Source: Sphingosinicella sp. CPCC 101087
Lineage (GTDB): Bacteria > Pseudomonadota > Alphaproteobacteria > Sphingomonadales > Sphingomonadaceae
Direction of reading: 5' to 3'
Assembly (NCBI RefSeq): GCF_004151485.1
Contig: NZ_SBFF01000008.1
Coordinates: 62,001-126,000, forward strand
DNA length: 64,000 nucleotides
Shown here: in pieces, positions 1 through 8,996 of the stretch
How positions within the stretch are numbered: the first letter of the stretch is position 1
Layout of the letters: the number at the start of each line of letters is the position of its first letter
Made by a program: the position numbers and the translations under genes
Notes under the pieces: generated by a model
The model's input: only the letters and a program-made list of their open reading frames with translations
Databases searched by the model: none
Told to the model about the DNA's origin: nothing

Positions 1-117
1 GGCGACGTGTTCAGCGACGATCAGATCGACGCTTATACCGAGCTCAAGTGGGAAGAGGTGATGCGCTGGGAGACCACCCCGAGCCCGGTCGAATATGACA
101 TGTACTATTCGGTCTGA
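1..117 (+). CDS. glnA: Glutamine synthetase type I, C-terminal end (5' truncated by window)
   Basis: Frame 1 is open from the window edge to a TGA at 115-117, giving 38 residues. The ending TPSPVEYDMYYSV matches the C-terminus of type I glutamine synthetase, which in enterobacteria ends HPVEFELYYSV; the preceding DQIDAYTELKWEE also fits the last helix. The enzyme makes glutamine from glutamate, ammonia and ATP in the cytoplasm. The active site and the adenylylated tyrosine lie outside the window, so only family membership can be claimed. Confidence 0.9.
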   Translation, partial: GDVFSDDQIDAYTELKWEEVMRWETTPSPVEYDMYYSV

Positions 118-342
118 GGGCACGGAGGAATGTCCGCCCGAGAGGGCAAGGCCTTCCGGTAGATTGGGACGGCACGGGGTCGGAGAGCCTGTGCCGTCCC
201 TGTCCTCATATTGGGGGCGGGGGCAGAAATTGGCGCCCGGTGCGGACGGTCAGGGTTGGCGGTCGATTCGACCGGTGCTAAGCTTCGGGCGGCAGCGGCG
301 CCAGCCGCCGCTCCGTCGAGGTCGAGCACAGTCAGACACATC

Positions 343-882
343 TTGGATATACCTGGCGGCGGCATTAGAGCGGTGTTTCTTGACAACCGCGGGAAATTGC
401 TCCGCTTCCTGACTGCCCGCCGCGCCACGCCAGACGAGGCGGAGGACGTCCTTCAGGACCTGTTCGTCAAGCTGGAAACCCACGCCATCGGGCCGATCGC
501 CGAGCCGCTTCCCTATCTTTGCCGCATGGCGGACAACCTGCTGGTGGATCGGCGACGTTCGGCGGCCGCGCGCTCGGTGCGCGAAGAAGCCTGGATGGAA
601 ACCCAGTTCGGATCGGAGGTCGACGACCGGCCGTCGGCCGAGCGGCTGCTGATCAGCCGCGAGACGCTGGCGATGATGTCCGACGCCCTGGCGCAGCTTC
701 CCGACCGGACCCTCACCATCTTTCGCAGGTTTCGAATTGATGGCGCTCCGCAGCGGGAGATAGCGGCGGAGCTGGGCATCAGCGTCAGCGCGGTCGAGAA
801 GCATTTGCACAAGGCTTACAAAGCGATCGTCGAAGCGCAGGCGAGCCTGGATGGGGATTCGCCCCATCCGCTCCGTTCCTAG
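343..882 (+). CDS. ECF sigma factor, FecI-like
   Basis: A 179-residue extracytoplasmic-function sigma factor. Sigma region 2 lies early (ATPDEAEDVLQDLFVKLE, the usual D-A-E-D-x-x-Q helix) and region 4 lies in the C-terminal third (LPDRTLTIFRRFRIDGAPQREIAAELGISVSAVEKHLHKA, a helix-turn-helix). It should direct RNA polymerase to the promoter of its receptor operon. The anti-sigma gene follows after 15 bases and the receptor after that, the standard FecI-FecR-receptor order. The frame is open from 211, but the first 44 residues of that longer reading are Ala/Ser-rich and lack family similarity. No ATG is available: TTG 343 or GTG 373 are the plausible starts, neither with a strong Shine-Dalgarno. 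Confidence 0.85.
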   Translation: MDIPGGGIRAVFLDNRGKLLRFLTARRATPDEAEDVLQDLFVKLETHAIGPIAEPLPYLCRMADNLLVDRRRSAAARSVREEAWMETQFGSEVDDRPSAERLLISRETLAMMSDALAQLPDRTLTIFRRFRIDGAPQREIAAELGISVSAVEKHLHKAYKAIVEAQASLDGDSPHPLRS

Positions 883-897
883 GGCAGAGGGGCAGTC

Positions 898-1872
898 ATG
901 GCACAGCAGAGGCAGGAGGGCATACAAGCTGAAGCCATCGAATGGCATGTGCGCCTCCAGGCCGGCGGCACGGAGGATTGGGAGGCCTTCATCCGCTGGC
1001 TGGAGTCGGATCCCGCGCATTCGGCAGCCTATGACAAAGTTAAGTTCGCCGATGCGGCGGTCCACCCGAACATGATGCCGGTCATGGGCTCACCGGAGGC
1101 GGCAAACGATGAGGAAGACGCGTCGGCGCAGGCAAGCGGCGCTCGCAGCCGGAGCGGCTTGTGGGCGACGGCGCTCGCCACGGCCGCGGCGATCGTCGCG
1201 ATCCTCGTCGCTCTGCCCTGGCTGACGGCGGGCCCGAGCCGGCATGAAGTCGCAACGGCTGCGGGCGAGCGGAGGACCGTGGACTTGGGCGACGGCAGTT
1301 CCGTCGTGCTGAACGGAAGCACGCGGCTGATCCTCGATCGGGACGATTCCCGTTACGCTGAGCTCGTAGCGGGCGAGGCGACCTTCACCGTCCGGCACGA
1401 TGAAGCGCGTCCGTTCCTGGTCGAGGCAGGCGATCACCGCGTTCTCGACGCGGGCACGATCTTCAATCTCGTTCGCGACCGCAATCGCTTCTCCGTCGAG
1501 GTGGCCGAAGGCGCAGTCGTCTACGATCCCGGGGGCACGGCCGTTCCTTTGGCTGCTGGCCAGACCTTGCTCGTCCGCAGCGGCGGCCCACCCGTATTGG
1601 GTCGGCGTGAGCCGGAGGACATGACCGGCTGGCAGCGGGGCCGGCTCAGTTACGGGAGCGTTCCGCTCGAGACGGTGGCAAGCGATCTGTCCCGCAACCT
1701 GGGGACCGAGGTGAGGCTGGATCCGGCCGTCGCCGCGATGCCGTTCACCGGATCGATCCAAGTCGGCGGGGATGCCGCGACCCTCTCCACACTCGCCTCG
1801 ACGCTCGGCCTTCAGGCTCGCCGTACCGGGAGCGGCTGGCTGATCGAGCCGCAGCCCCGTGCGACTCGCTGA
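898..1872 (+). CDS. FecR-family anti-sigma factor / transmembrane signal transducer
   Basis: A 324-residue FecR-type protein. The N-terminal DUF4880-like part (EAIEWHVRLQAG, then WEAFIRWLESDPAHSAAYD) should bind the sigma factor in the cytoplasm. A single membrane segment is at about residues 88-109. The periplasmic FecR domain follows (TAAGERRTVDLGDGSSVVLN, later FLVEAGDHRVLDAGTIFNL), and a C-terminal STN-like/DUF4974 region is seen around 245-315. It would relay receptor occupancy to the ECF sigma factor encoded just upstream. The receptor start codon lies inside the 3' end of this gene (14-base overlap), implying translational coupling. Confidence 0.92.
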   Translation: MAQQRQEGIQAEAIEWHVRLQAGGTEDWEAFIRWLESDPAHSAAYDKVKFADAAVHPNMMPVMGSPEAANDEEDASAQASGARSRSGLWATALATAAAIVAILVALPWLTAGPSRHEVATAAGERRTVDLGDGSSVVLNGSTRLILDRDDSRYAELVAGEATFTVRHDEARPFLVEAGDHRVLDAGTIFNLVRDRNRFSVEVAEGAVVYDPGGTAVPLAAGQTLLVRSGGPPVLGRREPEDMTGWQRGRLSYGSVPLETVASDLSRNLGTEVRLDPAVAAMPFTGSIQVGGDAATLSTLASTLGLQARRTGSGWLIEPQPRATR

Positions 1873-4231
1873 GCCGGTCGCTGCCCTGATCGTCCTTTGC
1901 ACGGTGGCCACACCCGCCGCCGCCCAGATGGTGCAGGTGAACATTCCCGCCGGACGACTGAGCGACGCGCTGATCGCGCTCGCCGAGCAGACCGGGCTCA
2001 CCATCGGCGCGAGCGACCCGGCCCTCTCCTCGATCCGTACGCCTGCGCTGCGAGGCCGAATGTCCCCTCGCGCGGCCCTGGACAGATTGCTGGCCGGGAC
2101 CGGCTATCGCTATGCCTTCGTCAATGCCCGCGGCGTGCGGATCATGCGCGGGCCGCCTCCGGCGCGCCGTCGTCGATCCGCGCCCCAACCTGCGCCCGCC
2201 GTTCCGCCGCCGCCGCCCCCGCCCGCGCTGATCGTGCCGCCAATCATCGTCACCGCCAGCAAGCAGGATATTGCGCTCGACCGGTTCGGCGGAACCGTCC
2301 ATCTGATCGATCTGGAGCATGAGGCAGGCCGGTTCGGGGCGCGAGGCAGCGACGCGATCCTCAGCCGGCTACCCATGCTGGCCTCGACCAGCCTCGGGCC
2401 GGGCCGCAACAAGATCTACGTGCGAGGCATCGCCGACAGCAGCTTCAACGGGCCGAGCCAGTCCATTGTCGGCCAGTATCTCGGCGACGTCCGGCTTACC
2501 TTCAGCGCGCCCAACCCCGACCTCCATCTCCACGACATTCGCCGGGTGGAGCTGCTCGAAGGCCCGCAGGGCACGCTCTACGGCACCGGCTCGCTCGGCG
2601 GAATCCTCCGGTTCGTCCCGAACGAGCCGGATCCTTCCGACTATTCCGCCGGTCTCGCCGGCGGTCTCCTGGCGACGCGGCACGGCGGCTGGGGAAGCGA
2701 CGGCTCCGTCATGTTCAATGCGCCGATCGTTCGGGACAGGCTGGCGATCCGCGCGGTCGGCTATGCTTCGTCGGACGCGGGCTATATCGACGATCTCGGC
2801 CGCGGCCTGCGGGACGTCAACAGGACGTCGGTGATCGGGGGACGCGCGGTGCTGCGATGGGAACCGGGCGACCGGTGGCGGATCGACATCGGCGCGCTCA
2901 GCCAGAACATAGACGGGCGCGACGGCCAATATGCGATGCGCGGACTGCCGCCGCTGTCCCGTCGAACCAATCTCGCCCAGCCGTTCGCCAACGACTATCA
3001 GCTCGCGCACCTGACCGTGCGCAAACGGTGGACAAGCGTGGAGCTGGTCTCGACCACCAGCGTCGCACGGCACGATCTGGAGACCCGGTTCGATGCGAGC
3101 GGCTTTCCGGGCACGGACGGCCCCCAGCTCTATACCGAGGACGTGGAGATCGCTCTGATCTCGAACGAGACGCGCATCGCGCAGCCCGGTCCGCGAGGCG
3201 AAGGCTGGCTCTTCGGATGGAGTGTCCTTAGCGACACGAACCACATCACCCGTCGTCTCGGCCCGCCGACCGCGGCGCTGCCGCTTCCGGGCGTACGAAA
3301 CGAAACCCATGAGGCCGCCCTGTTCGGCCAGATCAGCTTCTCCCTCATGCCACGACTGGTCGCCACGATCGGTGGCCGACTCACCGTTGCGGAATCGATC
3401 GGCGAGCCGCTCGATGCACCGGACGACGATGAGGACGAGCCGAACCAGACGAATGTCCATGTTTCGCCCGCCGCAGCTTTGACCTGGACGCCCGGCAACG
3501 GCTGGCTGGCCTACCTCCGTTACCAGGAGGGTTATCGCGCAGGCGGCCTCGCCGTCTCGCCGACGGCTTCCGCCTCCGCCACGCAGCGCCTGGAATCGGA
3601 TGAGCTCACCTCGATCGAGGCGGGGCTTCGTTTCGGGCGCCGCGATGTCGACAGGTTCTCGTTCACGGTAGCCGCTTCCTATACCGGATGGACGGATATC
3701 CAGGCCGACCTCATCGATACGCGGGGCCTCCCCTACACCGCCAATGTCGGCGACGGACGCATCTATGGCTTGGAGGTCGAGGGATCCTGGCGGGTGATGT
3801 CATCGCTCAGCCTCGACGTTGCGGGCTTTCTCAACGACAGCGCTTTGTCGAACCCCAATCCCCCGTTCGCCGATCTGGACGGGCGCGAGCTTCCGAACAT
3901 CGCCAGCTCCGGCGCCCGCATTGCCGCCCATTTCGAGACCGATCTGTCGCCCTCCCTGTCGCTCGCCCTCGACGGCGCCGTTCGCTATGTCGGCGAATCC
4001 CAACTGGGAGCCGGTGGGCCAGCCGATGTCGTCCAGGGCGAATTCGTCGAAGGCCAGATCGGAGCGCGGCTCGACTTCGGGCGGTTCGGCCTTTCGTTTG
4101 ACGTCGACAATGTCGGCGACGTCCAGGGCAATCGCTTCTCGTTCGGCAATCCGTTCAGCCTTGCCGAGGGCACCCAGATCACCCCCCTCAGGCCGCGGAC
4201 GATCAGGATCGGGTTCGATGCGGAATTCTAA
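1859..4231 (+). CDS. TonB-dependent receptor with STN signalling domain (Fec-type transducer)
   Basis: A 790-residue outer-membrane receptor starting at a GTG inside fecR. A signal peptide ends near residue 22 (ATPAAAQ). Residues about 24-85 form a secretin/TonB short N-terminal (STN) domain (IPAGRLSDALIALAEQTGLT), the part that contacts FecR. An unusual proline-rich linker follows (about residues 97-126, with a run of eight or more prolines), then a TonB-box-like IIVTASK, the plug (YVRGIADSSFNG; LLEGPQGTLYGTGSLGGILRF) and a beta-barrel ending in phenylalanine. The substrate is not evident; linkage to FecI/FecR suggests iron-chelate or another scarce ligand. Confidence 0.92.
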   Translation: MRLAEPVAALIVLCTVATPAAAQMVQVNIPAGRLSDALIALAEQTGLTIGASDPALSSIRTPALRGRMSPRAALDRLLAGTGYRYAFVNARGVRIMRGPPPARRRRSAPQPAPAVPPPPPPPALIVPPIIVTASKQDIALDRFGGTVHLIDLEHEAGRFGARGSDAILSRLPMLASTSLGPGRNKIYVRGIADSSFNGPSQSIVGQYLGDVRLTFSAPNPDLHLHDIRRVELLEGPQGTLYGTGSLGGILRFVPNEPDPSDYSAGLAGGLLATRHGGWGSDGSVMFNAPIVRDRLAIRAVGYASSDAGYIDDLGRGLRDVNRTSVIGGRAVLRWEPGDRWRIDIGALSQNIDGRDGQYAMRGLPPLSRRTNLAQPFANDYQLAHLTVRKRWTSVELVSTTSVARHDLETRFDASGFPGTDGPQLYTEDVEIALISNETRIAQPGPRGEGWLFGWSVLSDTNHITRRLGPPTAALPLPGVRNETHEAALFGQISFSLMPRLVATIGGRLTVAESIGEPLDAPDDDEDEPNQTNVHVSPAAALTWTPGNGWLAYLRYQEGYRAGGLAVSPTASASATQRLESDELTSIEAGLRFGRRDVDRFSFTVAASYTGWTDIQADLIDTRGLPYTANVGDGRIYGLEVEGSWRVMSSLSLDVAGFLNDSALSNPNPPFADLDGRELPNIASSGARIAAHFETDLSPSLSLALDGAVRYVGESQLGAGGPADVVQGEFVEGQIGARLDFGRFGLSFDVDNVGDVQGNRFSFGNPFSLAEGTQITPLRPRTIRIGFDAEF

Positions 4232-4973
4232 GCCGCCAAGACGGCTGCTGGCGTCGATCCACGATGTCAGCCCGATGTTCGAACCGGCCATCGACAGGCT
4301 TTTCGATCGCCTTCAGGGCCATCTCGGCACGGCCCGGTTCGCCATGCTCGTCGTCCCCGACTTCTGGGATCGAGCCCCACTCGCCCGTGCGCCTGGCTTC
4401 CGCGCCAAGCTGCGCGGCTGGGCCGACGACGGTGTCGAGATGTTCGTCCACGGCTGGAACCATCGCGACGACCAGGCTCATTCCGGGCGCTGGGCTTCAT
4501 TCAAGGCGCGGCACATGACGGCGAGCGAAGGCGAGTTCCTCGGACTGGACCAGGCGGAGGCGCGCCGACGGATGCGCGATGGGCGCGCCATCGTCGAAGA
4601 GGCGATCGGCCGTCCGGTGGCCGGATTCATCGCACCAGCCTGGCTCTACGGCGAAGGCGCCAGACGCGCGCTTGCGGAAGAGAATTTCGCGCTTGCCGAA
4701 GATCATCTCAGGGTGTGGCGGCCATCCGACGGGGCGATCCTGTCGCGGGGTCCCGTCGTCACCTGGGCCAGCCGCAGCCGGGCCCGGAAAGCCTGCTCGA
4801 TCGGCTTTGCCGGCCTTGCGCGTACCCTGCTGAGGCCGATCCCGGTGGTCCGCCTGGCGGTCCATCCCGGCGACGCCGGATGCCCGGCACTGATGGCCAG
4901 CATCGACAAGACGGTTTCCGCCTTCGGCGCCGGGCGCGAGCCCGCACGCTATCGAGACCTGATGGGGACCTGA
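4218..4973 (+). CDS. DUF2334 / polysaccharide-deacetylase-like protein
   Basis: A 251-residue protein whose N-terminus LLASIHDVSPMFEPAID and later MFVHGWNHRDD are the hallmarks of the DUF2334 branch of the NodB/carbohydrate-esterase-4 fold: the HD pair and the HGxxH motif supply metal ligands. It probably removes an acyl group from a sugar. The ATG at 4218 overlaps the receptor stop by 14 bases; the frame is open further upstream, but that part lies inside the receptor gene and has no family similarity. No signal peptide is visible. It opens a run of surface-glycan genes. Confidence 0.82.
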   Translation: MRNSKPPRRLLASIHDVSPMFEPAIDRLFDRLQGHLGTARFAMLVVPDFWDRAPLARAPGFRAKLRGWADDGVEMFVHGWNHRDDQAHSGRWASFKARHMTASEGEFLGLDQAEARRRMRDGRAIVEEAIGRPVAGFIAPAWLYGEGARRALAEENFALAEDHLRVWRPSDGAILSRGPVVTWASRSRARKACSIGFAGLARTLLRPIPVVRLAVHPGDAGCPALMASIDKTVSAFGAGREPARYRDLMGT

Positions 4974-5001
4974 GGAAGCGGCTCCGTCTTGGGTTGAGCC
5001 C

Positions 5002-6147
5002 TTGCGACAGGACTTCGAATTGCAGCCGCCCCTCCATATCCTCGCTTATGTCCACAGCTTCGAACCCGGCGGGGTGGAGCGTGTCGGACTGCGCCTCTGC
5101 GATGCGTGGCAATCCGCCGGCGCGAACGTGACGGTCCTGCTCGGAAGGTCCGACGGCGCGATGCGTCGCGATGCGCCGCGGCTGAACTACGTCCGCTACC
5201 CGTCCGGGCCGTTCCCGACCGCATGGTGCGAGACGGCCTGGATGATCCTGTGCCTGTGGCGCCAGGTGCGATCGACACCCCCGGACGTGATCTTCTGCCC
5301 GGGCAACAGCTACACCGTGGTTGCAGTGGCGTTGCGGCTGCTGCTTGGCGGCCGCTGCCCCCCGGTCGTGGCCAAGGTCAGCAACTCGCTGACGCGAAAC
5401 GACATGATCGCGCCGGCCCGGCTCGCCTATCGCCTCTGGCTTCGGCTGCAAGGGGGCCTGGTCACCCGCTGGGTCAGCATGGCGGCATCGATGCGGACGG
5501 AGATCGCCGCCGCGATGGGCGCACCGGAAGCTGAGATCGCGATAATCGAAGACCCGGCGCTGGACGAGCGGGAGGGCTTGCGGCTGGCGCGCGCGCGCGA
5601 CGACCGGCCCTGCCGACCGGAGGCTGGCCGGCTGTTCCTGTCGGTCGGCCGGCTATGCCCGCAGAAGCGCTTCGATCTGCTGATACGCGCCTTCACGCTG
5701 GCGGCCGCGCCCGGCGACAGGCTCGTCATCCTCGGCGAGGGACCCGGGCGACCGCGCCTCGAAGCGCTCGCGCGGCGGCTCGGAGTCGGCCAACGGATCT
5801 CGCTGCCCGGCCATCGCCGCGACATCGCGGCCTGGCTTGCCCAAGCCGACGCCTTCGTCCTTTCCTCCGACTATGAAGGCGTGCCGGCGGTGATCATCGA
5901 AGCGATGGCGGCCGGAGTCCCGGTCGTCGCCACGAACAGCAGCGCCGCCATGGAAGACCTGCTCGACGGCGGCCGGCTCGGTCGGCTCGTCGCGTGCGGC
6001 GACACGGCGGCGTTGGCGCAAGCGATGGCCGAAGCCGGCCCTGCCCATTCGAACGTCGAGGCGGCGCGCGCCCAGGCTGCCCGCTTCCGCGTCGAGCGCG
6101 CTGCACCCGCTTATCTGAAGGTCCTGCGCGCAGCCGCTTCGGCTTGA
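5002..6147 (+). CDS. GT4-family glycosyltransferase
   Basis: A 381-residue GT-B fold glycosyltransferase. The N-terminal acceptor half opens HILAYVHSFEPGGVERVGLRL, a typical G-G-hydrophobic-E/R loop. The C-terminal nucleotide-sugar half has LFLSVGRLCPQKRFDLLIRAF, a glycine-rich ILGEGPGRPRLEAL and the E-x7-E signature in DYEGVPAVIIEAMAAGVPVVAT. It should transfer a sugar from an activated donor to a lipid or glycan acceptor at the cytoplasmic face. Starts TTG 5002 or TTG 5020 are both possible; no ATG precedes the domain. It follows the DUF2334 gene by 28 bases. Confidence 0.85.
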   Translation: MRQDFELQPPLHILAYVHSFEPGGVERVGLRLCDAWQSAGANVTVLLGRSDGAMRRDAPRLNYVRYPSGPFPTAWCETAWMILCLWRQVRSTPPDVIFCPGNSYTVVAVALRLLLGGRCPPVVAKVSNSLTRNDMIAPARLAYRLWLRLQGGLVTRWVSMAASMRTEIAAAMGAPEAEIAIIEDPALDEREGLRLARARDDRPCRPEAGRLFLSVGRLCPQKRFDLLIRAFTLAAAPGDRLVILGEGPGRPRLEALARRLGVGQRISLPGHRRDIAAWLAQADAFVLSSDYEGVPAVIIEAMAAGVPVVATNSSAAMEDLLDGGRLGRLVACGDTAALAQAMAEAGPAHSNVEAARAQAARFRVERAAPAYLKVLRAAASA

Positions 6148-6225
6148 GCAAAGATCCGGTCGCGGAGCCGTGAGGAAGTCCGGGCGGGTCTCCGTCTACG
6201 GGTATGAGCGTCCCCGGATTCCCGC

Positions 6226-7176
6226 ATGTATCGGCGTAGCAGCATGGCCGCCGAACTGGCCGACCCCTCCATCACGGCGACCGCTGCCGTCCTTCCGGAT
6301 CCCCCGCCGCTTCCGACGTCGGCGAGCGGGTGGATCCACTGGCTGGGCCTCGCAATCTCGGGCGCCGTGCTCGTGGCCATCCTCGATCAGCTGCGGAGCC
6401 TGGACTTCGCCCGGATCGCCGCCCTGCTGCCGGCCTCCGCGGCCTTTTGGGCGGCCTACTGGGTCTATTACCTGTTCCCGATCGCCAGCGAGTGGCTGAT
6501 CTTCCGGCGCCTGTGGAGGATTCCGCCGTCCGGATTCATCGCGCTCACCCGCAAATTCATCGGCAACGAAGTGCTGCTGGGCTATATCGGCGAGGTCTAT
6601 TTCTACGCCTGGGCCCGCAAGCGGTCCCGGATGACCGGTGCGCCGTTCGGTGCGATCAAGGACGTTGCCATCCTGTCCGCGCTGGTCGGCAACGTCGTGA
6701 CCCTCGCGATGATGGCGGCGGCCTATCCGGTAGTCGGCGGGCTTCGCCTGGGGCTCGGAGGCAGCGCCTTCTATCTCTCCGCCTTCGCCCTGGCCGCGAC
6801 GTCGCTGGCCGCGCTGCTGCTTCGCCGGCGCGTATTCAGCCTGCCCGCCGACGAGCTTCGCTTCGTCGTCATCGTCCATCTGGCGCGCATTCTCGCCACG
6901 ACCGGCCTCGCCGCCCTGATGTGGTATCTTGTCCTTCCGCATGTTCCGCTGGGCTGGTGGCTGCTCCTGGCGGCGCTGCGCCTTTTGCTGTCGCGCCTGC
7001 CGTTCCTGCCGAACAAGGATCTCGCCTTCGTCGCGCTCGCCATGTTCGCGATCGGCCAGGACAACCAGATCACGGCGCTTCTGACGATGGTCGCGAGCCT
7101 CATCCTGGCGACGCACGTGTTGCTCGGTCTCCTGCTCGCGAGCGCCGAGCTGTCCGGCCTCAAGGAGCGGATATGA
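6226..7176 (+). CDS. Multi-pass membrane protein, UPF0104/flippase-like
   Basis: A 316-residue integral membrane protein with roughly seven or eight hydrophobic segments from about residue 37 onward. The region RKFIGNEVLLGYIGEVYFYAWARKR followed by IKDVAILSALVGN resembles the lysylphosphatidylglycerol synthase transmembrane (UPF0104) superfamily, which includes proteins thought to handle or flip lipid substrates, although it is too divergent for certainty. Starts ATG 6226 or ATG 6244 are both possible. Its stop overlaps the next ATG (ATGA), so it is co-translated with the DUF2141 gene and sits between two glycosyltransferases, which suggests movement of a glycolipid. Confidence 0.65.
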   Translation: MYRRSSMAAELADPSITATAAVLPDPPPLPTSASGWIHWLGLAISGAVLVAILDQLRSLDFARIAALLPASAAFWAAYWVYYLFPIASEWLIFRRLWRIPPSGFIALTRKFIGNEVLLGYIGEVYFYAWARKRSRMTGAPFGAIKDVAILSALVGNVVTLAMMAAAYPVVGGLRLGLGGSAFYLSAFALAATSLAALLLRRRVFSLPADELRFVVIVHLARILATTGLAALMWYLVLPHVPLGWWLLLAALRLLLSRLPFLPNKDLAFVALAMFAIGQDNQITALLTMVASLILATHVLLGLLLASAELSGLKERI

Positions 7177-7685
7177 ACCTCACGATCATGATAGCGATAG
7201 CGGCGGCGACGCCCTATATCCCCTCGACTCCGTCGCTCGGCGTGGCCGAGGCCCGCTGCCGGCCGAACGAACAGGGGCCGGCCATCATCGTCGACGTGGC
7301 CGGTCTCAGGGATCGCCAGGGCCGCCTCAAGCTCGAAGCCTATCCGTCGAACGACGCGGACTTCCTGGCCGACGACAATGTCCTCATCATGGCCGGCAAG
7401 GTCTTCCGCCGGGTCGAACGGCCGCTTCCCGCCGCAGGCGACGTACGGCTGTGCATCCGCGTGCCGGCGCCGGGGTCATACAGCCTCTCCCTTCTCCACG
7501 ACCGGGACGCCAACCGGCGGTTCGGCCTATCCTCCGACGGAATCGGCTTCCCGAACAATCCGAGGCTGGGCCTGTCCCGCCCGAGCGCGGCCGCCACCAG
7601 GGTGGTGGCGGGCCGCGGGCTGACCCGAATCCGGATCGTGATGAACTACCGCCGCGGACTCTCCTTCAGGCCGCTGAGGCAGTGA
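7173..7685 (+). CDS. DUF2141-family exported protein
   Basis: A 170-residue protein with a short hydrophobic N-terminus (MNLTIMIAIAAATP) that could act as a signal sequence. The body fits DUF2141: VAGLRDRQGRLKLEAYPSNDADFL, then PAPGSYSLSLLHDRDANRRFGLSSDGIGFPNNP, which is the family's characteristic H-D-x-N and E/D-G-x-G-F-P-N signature. The function of DUF2141 is not established. The ATG at 7173 overlaps the stop of the membrane-protein gene, and the next glycosyltransferase starts 4 bases after its stop, so it belongs to the same transcription unit. Confidence 0.82.
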   Translation: MNLTIMIAIAAATPYIPSTPSLGVAEARCRPNEQGPAIIVDVAGLRDRQGRLKLEAYPSNDADFLADDNVLIMAGKVFRRVERPLPAAGDVRLCIRVPAPGSYSLSLLHDRDANRRFGLSSDGIGFPNNPRLGLSRPSAAATRVVAGRGLTRIRIVMNYRRGLSFRPLRQ

Positions 7686-7689
7686 CCTC

Positions 7690-8844
7690 GTGAAGATCGT
7701 CGACGTCTGCGCATTCTACAGCCCCGATGGCGGCGGCGTCCGCACCTATGTCGATCAGAAGCTGGCCATCGGACCGCGGCTGGGCCACGAGATCGTGGTC
7801 CTTGCCCCGGGGCCACTGGACTATAGCGAAGCGCGGGGTCCCGGCGCGAGGATCGAGTGGATCGCCGCGCCACGCTTCCCGCTCGACCGCAGATATCGAT
7901 ACTTCAGCGACGCTGCGGCGTTGCAGCGCAAGCTCGACGCGGAGCGTCCCGATTTTGTCGAGGCCTCGTCGCCCTGGCGGAGCGCAGCCGCTGTCGCGAC
8001 CTGGCAAAGCGAAACGCCCCGTGCCCTGATCATGCACGCGGATCCGATCGCCGCTTATGCCTATCGTTGGTTCGAAGGCGTGGTCAGCGTCCCCACGATC
8101 GATCGCGGACTCGACTGGGGCTGGCGATATCTGCGGCGGCTCGACCAGGCTTTCAACGCGGTGATCAGCCCGAGCGCGTCCCTGTCGGCGCGGCTCCTCA
8201 AGGCGGGCCTGGGCAGAGTGGTCACCAATCCGATGGGAATAGAGGCCGGCCTCTTCTCTCCGGAGCTTCGCGATCCGGCCCTGCGCGCACGAATGCTGGC
8301 ACGTTGCGCGCTGCCGCCGACCGCGACCCTGTTGCTCGGCGTCGGCCGCCATGCCCCGGAGAAGCGCTGGCCGATGATGGTGAAGGCGGTGACGGCGGTC
8401 AGCTTCGATCGCCCCGTCGGTCTCGTCCTGGTCGGCGACGGCCGCGACCGCTCCCGCATCGTGCGGGAGATCGACGGAAATCCCCACATCCATTTGATAT
8501 CGCCCGTCAGCAACCGGCTTGCACTCGCGCGCCTCATGGCCAGCAGCGACGCGCTGATCCACGGCTGCGAGGCCGAGACCTTTTCCATGGTCGCGGCCGA
8601 GGCCGCGGCGTCGGGGCTGCCCCTGATCGCCCCCGATCGTGGCGGCGCGTCCGATCATGCACGCGCCCAGGGCGGCTTCTGCTTCGCATCGGGCGACGCC
8701 GCGGACGCGGCCCGCGCAATCCGCGAATTCATGGTCGCGGGAGCCCCCCGGCGAGTTCCTGCCCCACGCACGGTTGCCCAACATTTCGAGGCGCTTTTCG
8801 AGCTCTACGAGTCGCTCGCCTCGGCACGCCGGCTCGCAGCTTGA
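7690..8844 (+). CDS. GT4-family glycosyltransferase
   Basis: A 384-residue GT-B glycosyltransferase beginning at GTG 7690. The acceptor half starts KIVDVCAFYSPDGGGVRTYV, the glycine-rich loop of GT4 enzymes. The donor half has LLLGVGRHAPEKRWPMMVKAV, LVLVGDGRDRSRI and an acidic signature in ALIHGCEAETFSMVAAEAAASGLPLIAPD. It differs clearly from the other GT4 in this cluster, so two sequential sugar additions are plausible. Donor and acceptor cannot be read from sequence. It lies 4 bases after the DUF2141 gene. Confidence 0.85.
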   Translation: MKIVDVCAFYSPDGGGVRTYVDQKLAIGPRLGHEIVVLAPGPLDYSEARGPGARIEWIAAPRFPLDRRYRYFSDAAALQRKLDAERPDFVEASSPWRSAAAVATWQSETPRALIMHADPIAAYAYRWFEGVVSVPTIDRGLDWGWRYLRRLDQAFNAVISPSASLSARLLKAGLGRVVTNPMGIEAGLFSPELRDPALRARMLARCALPPTATLLLGVGRHAPEKRWPMMVKAVTAVSFDRPVGLVLVGDGRDRSRIVREIDGNPHIHLISPVSNRLALARLMASSDALIHGCEAETFSMVAAEAAASGLPLIAPDRGGASDHARAQGGFCFASGDAADAARAIREFMVAGAPRRVPAPRTVAQHFEALFELYESLASARRLAA

Positions 8845-8996
8845 AAAGTGTGGATCGGGCGGCCCCGCTCCGTCTTTGGTTGTGACAGAAGATTTCCTTT
8901 CCTCGCCCGATACACCCATTTCCGCCCCGGCGCCGGCGATAGCGGAGCCGATCGTCGCAGGGGCCGCGCGCCGGTCCGGCCTGCGTCGCGTCGCCA

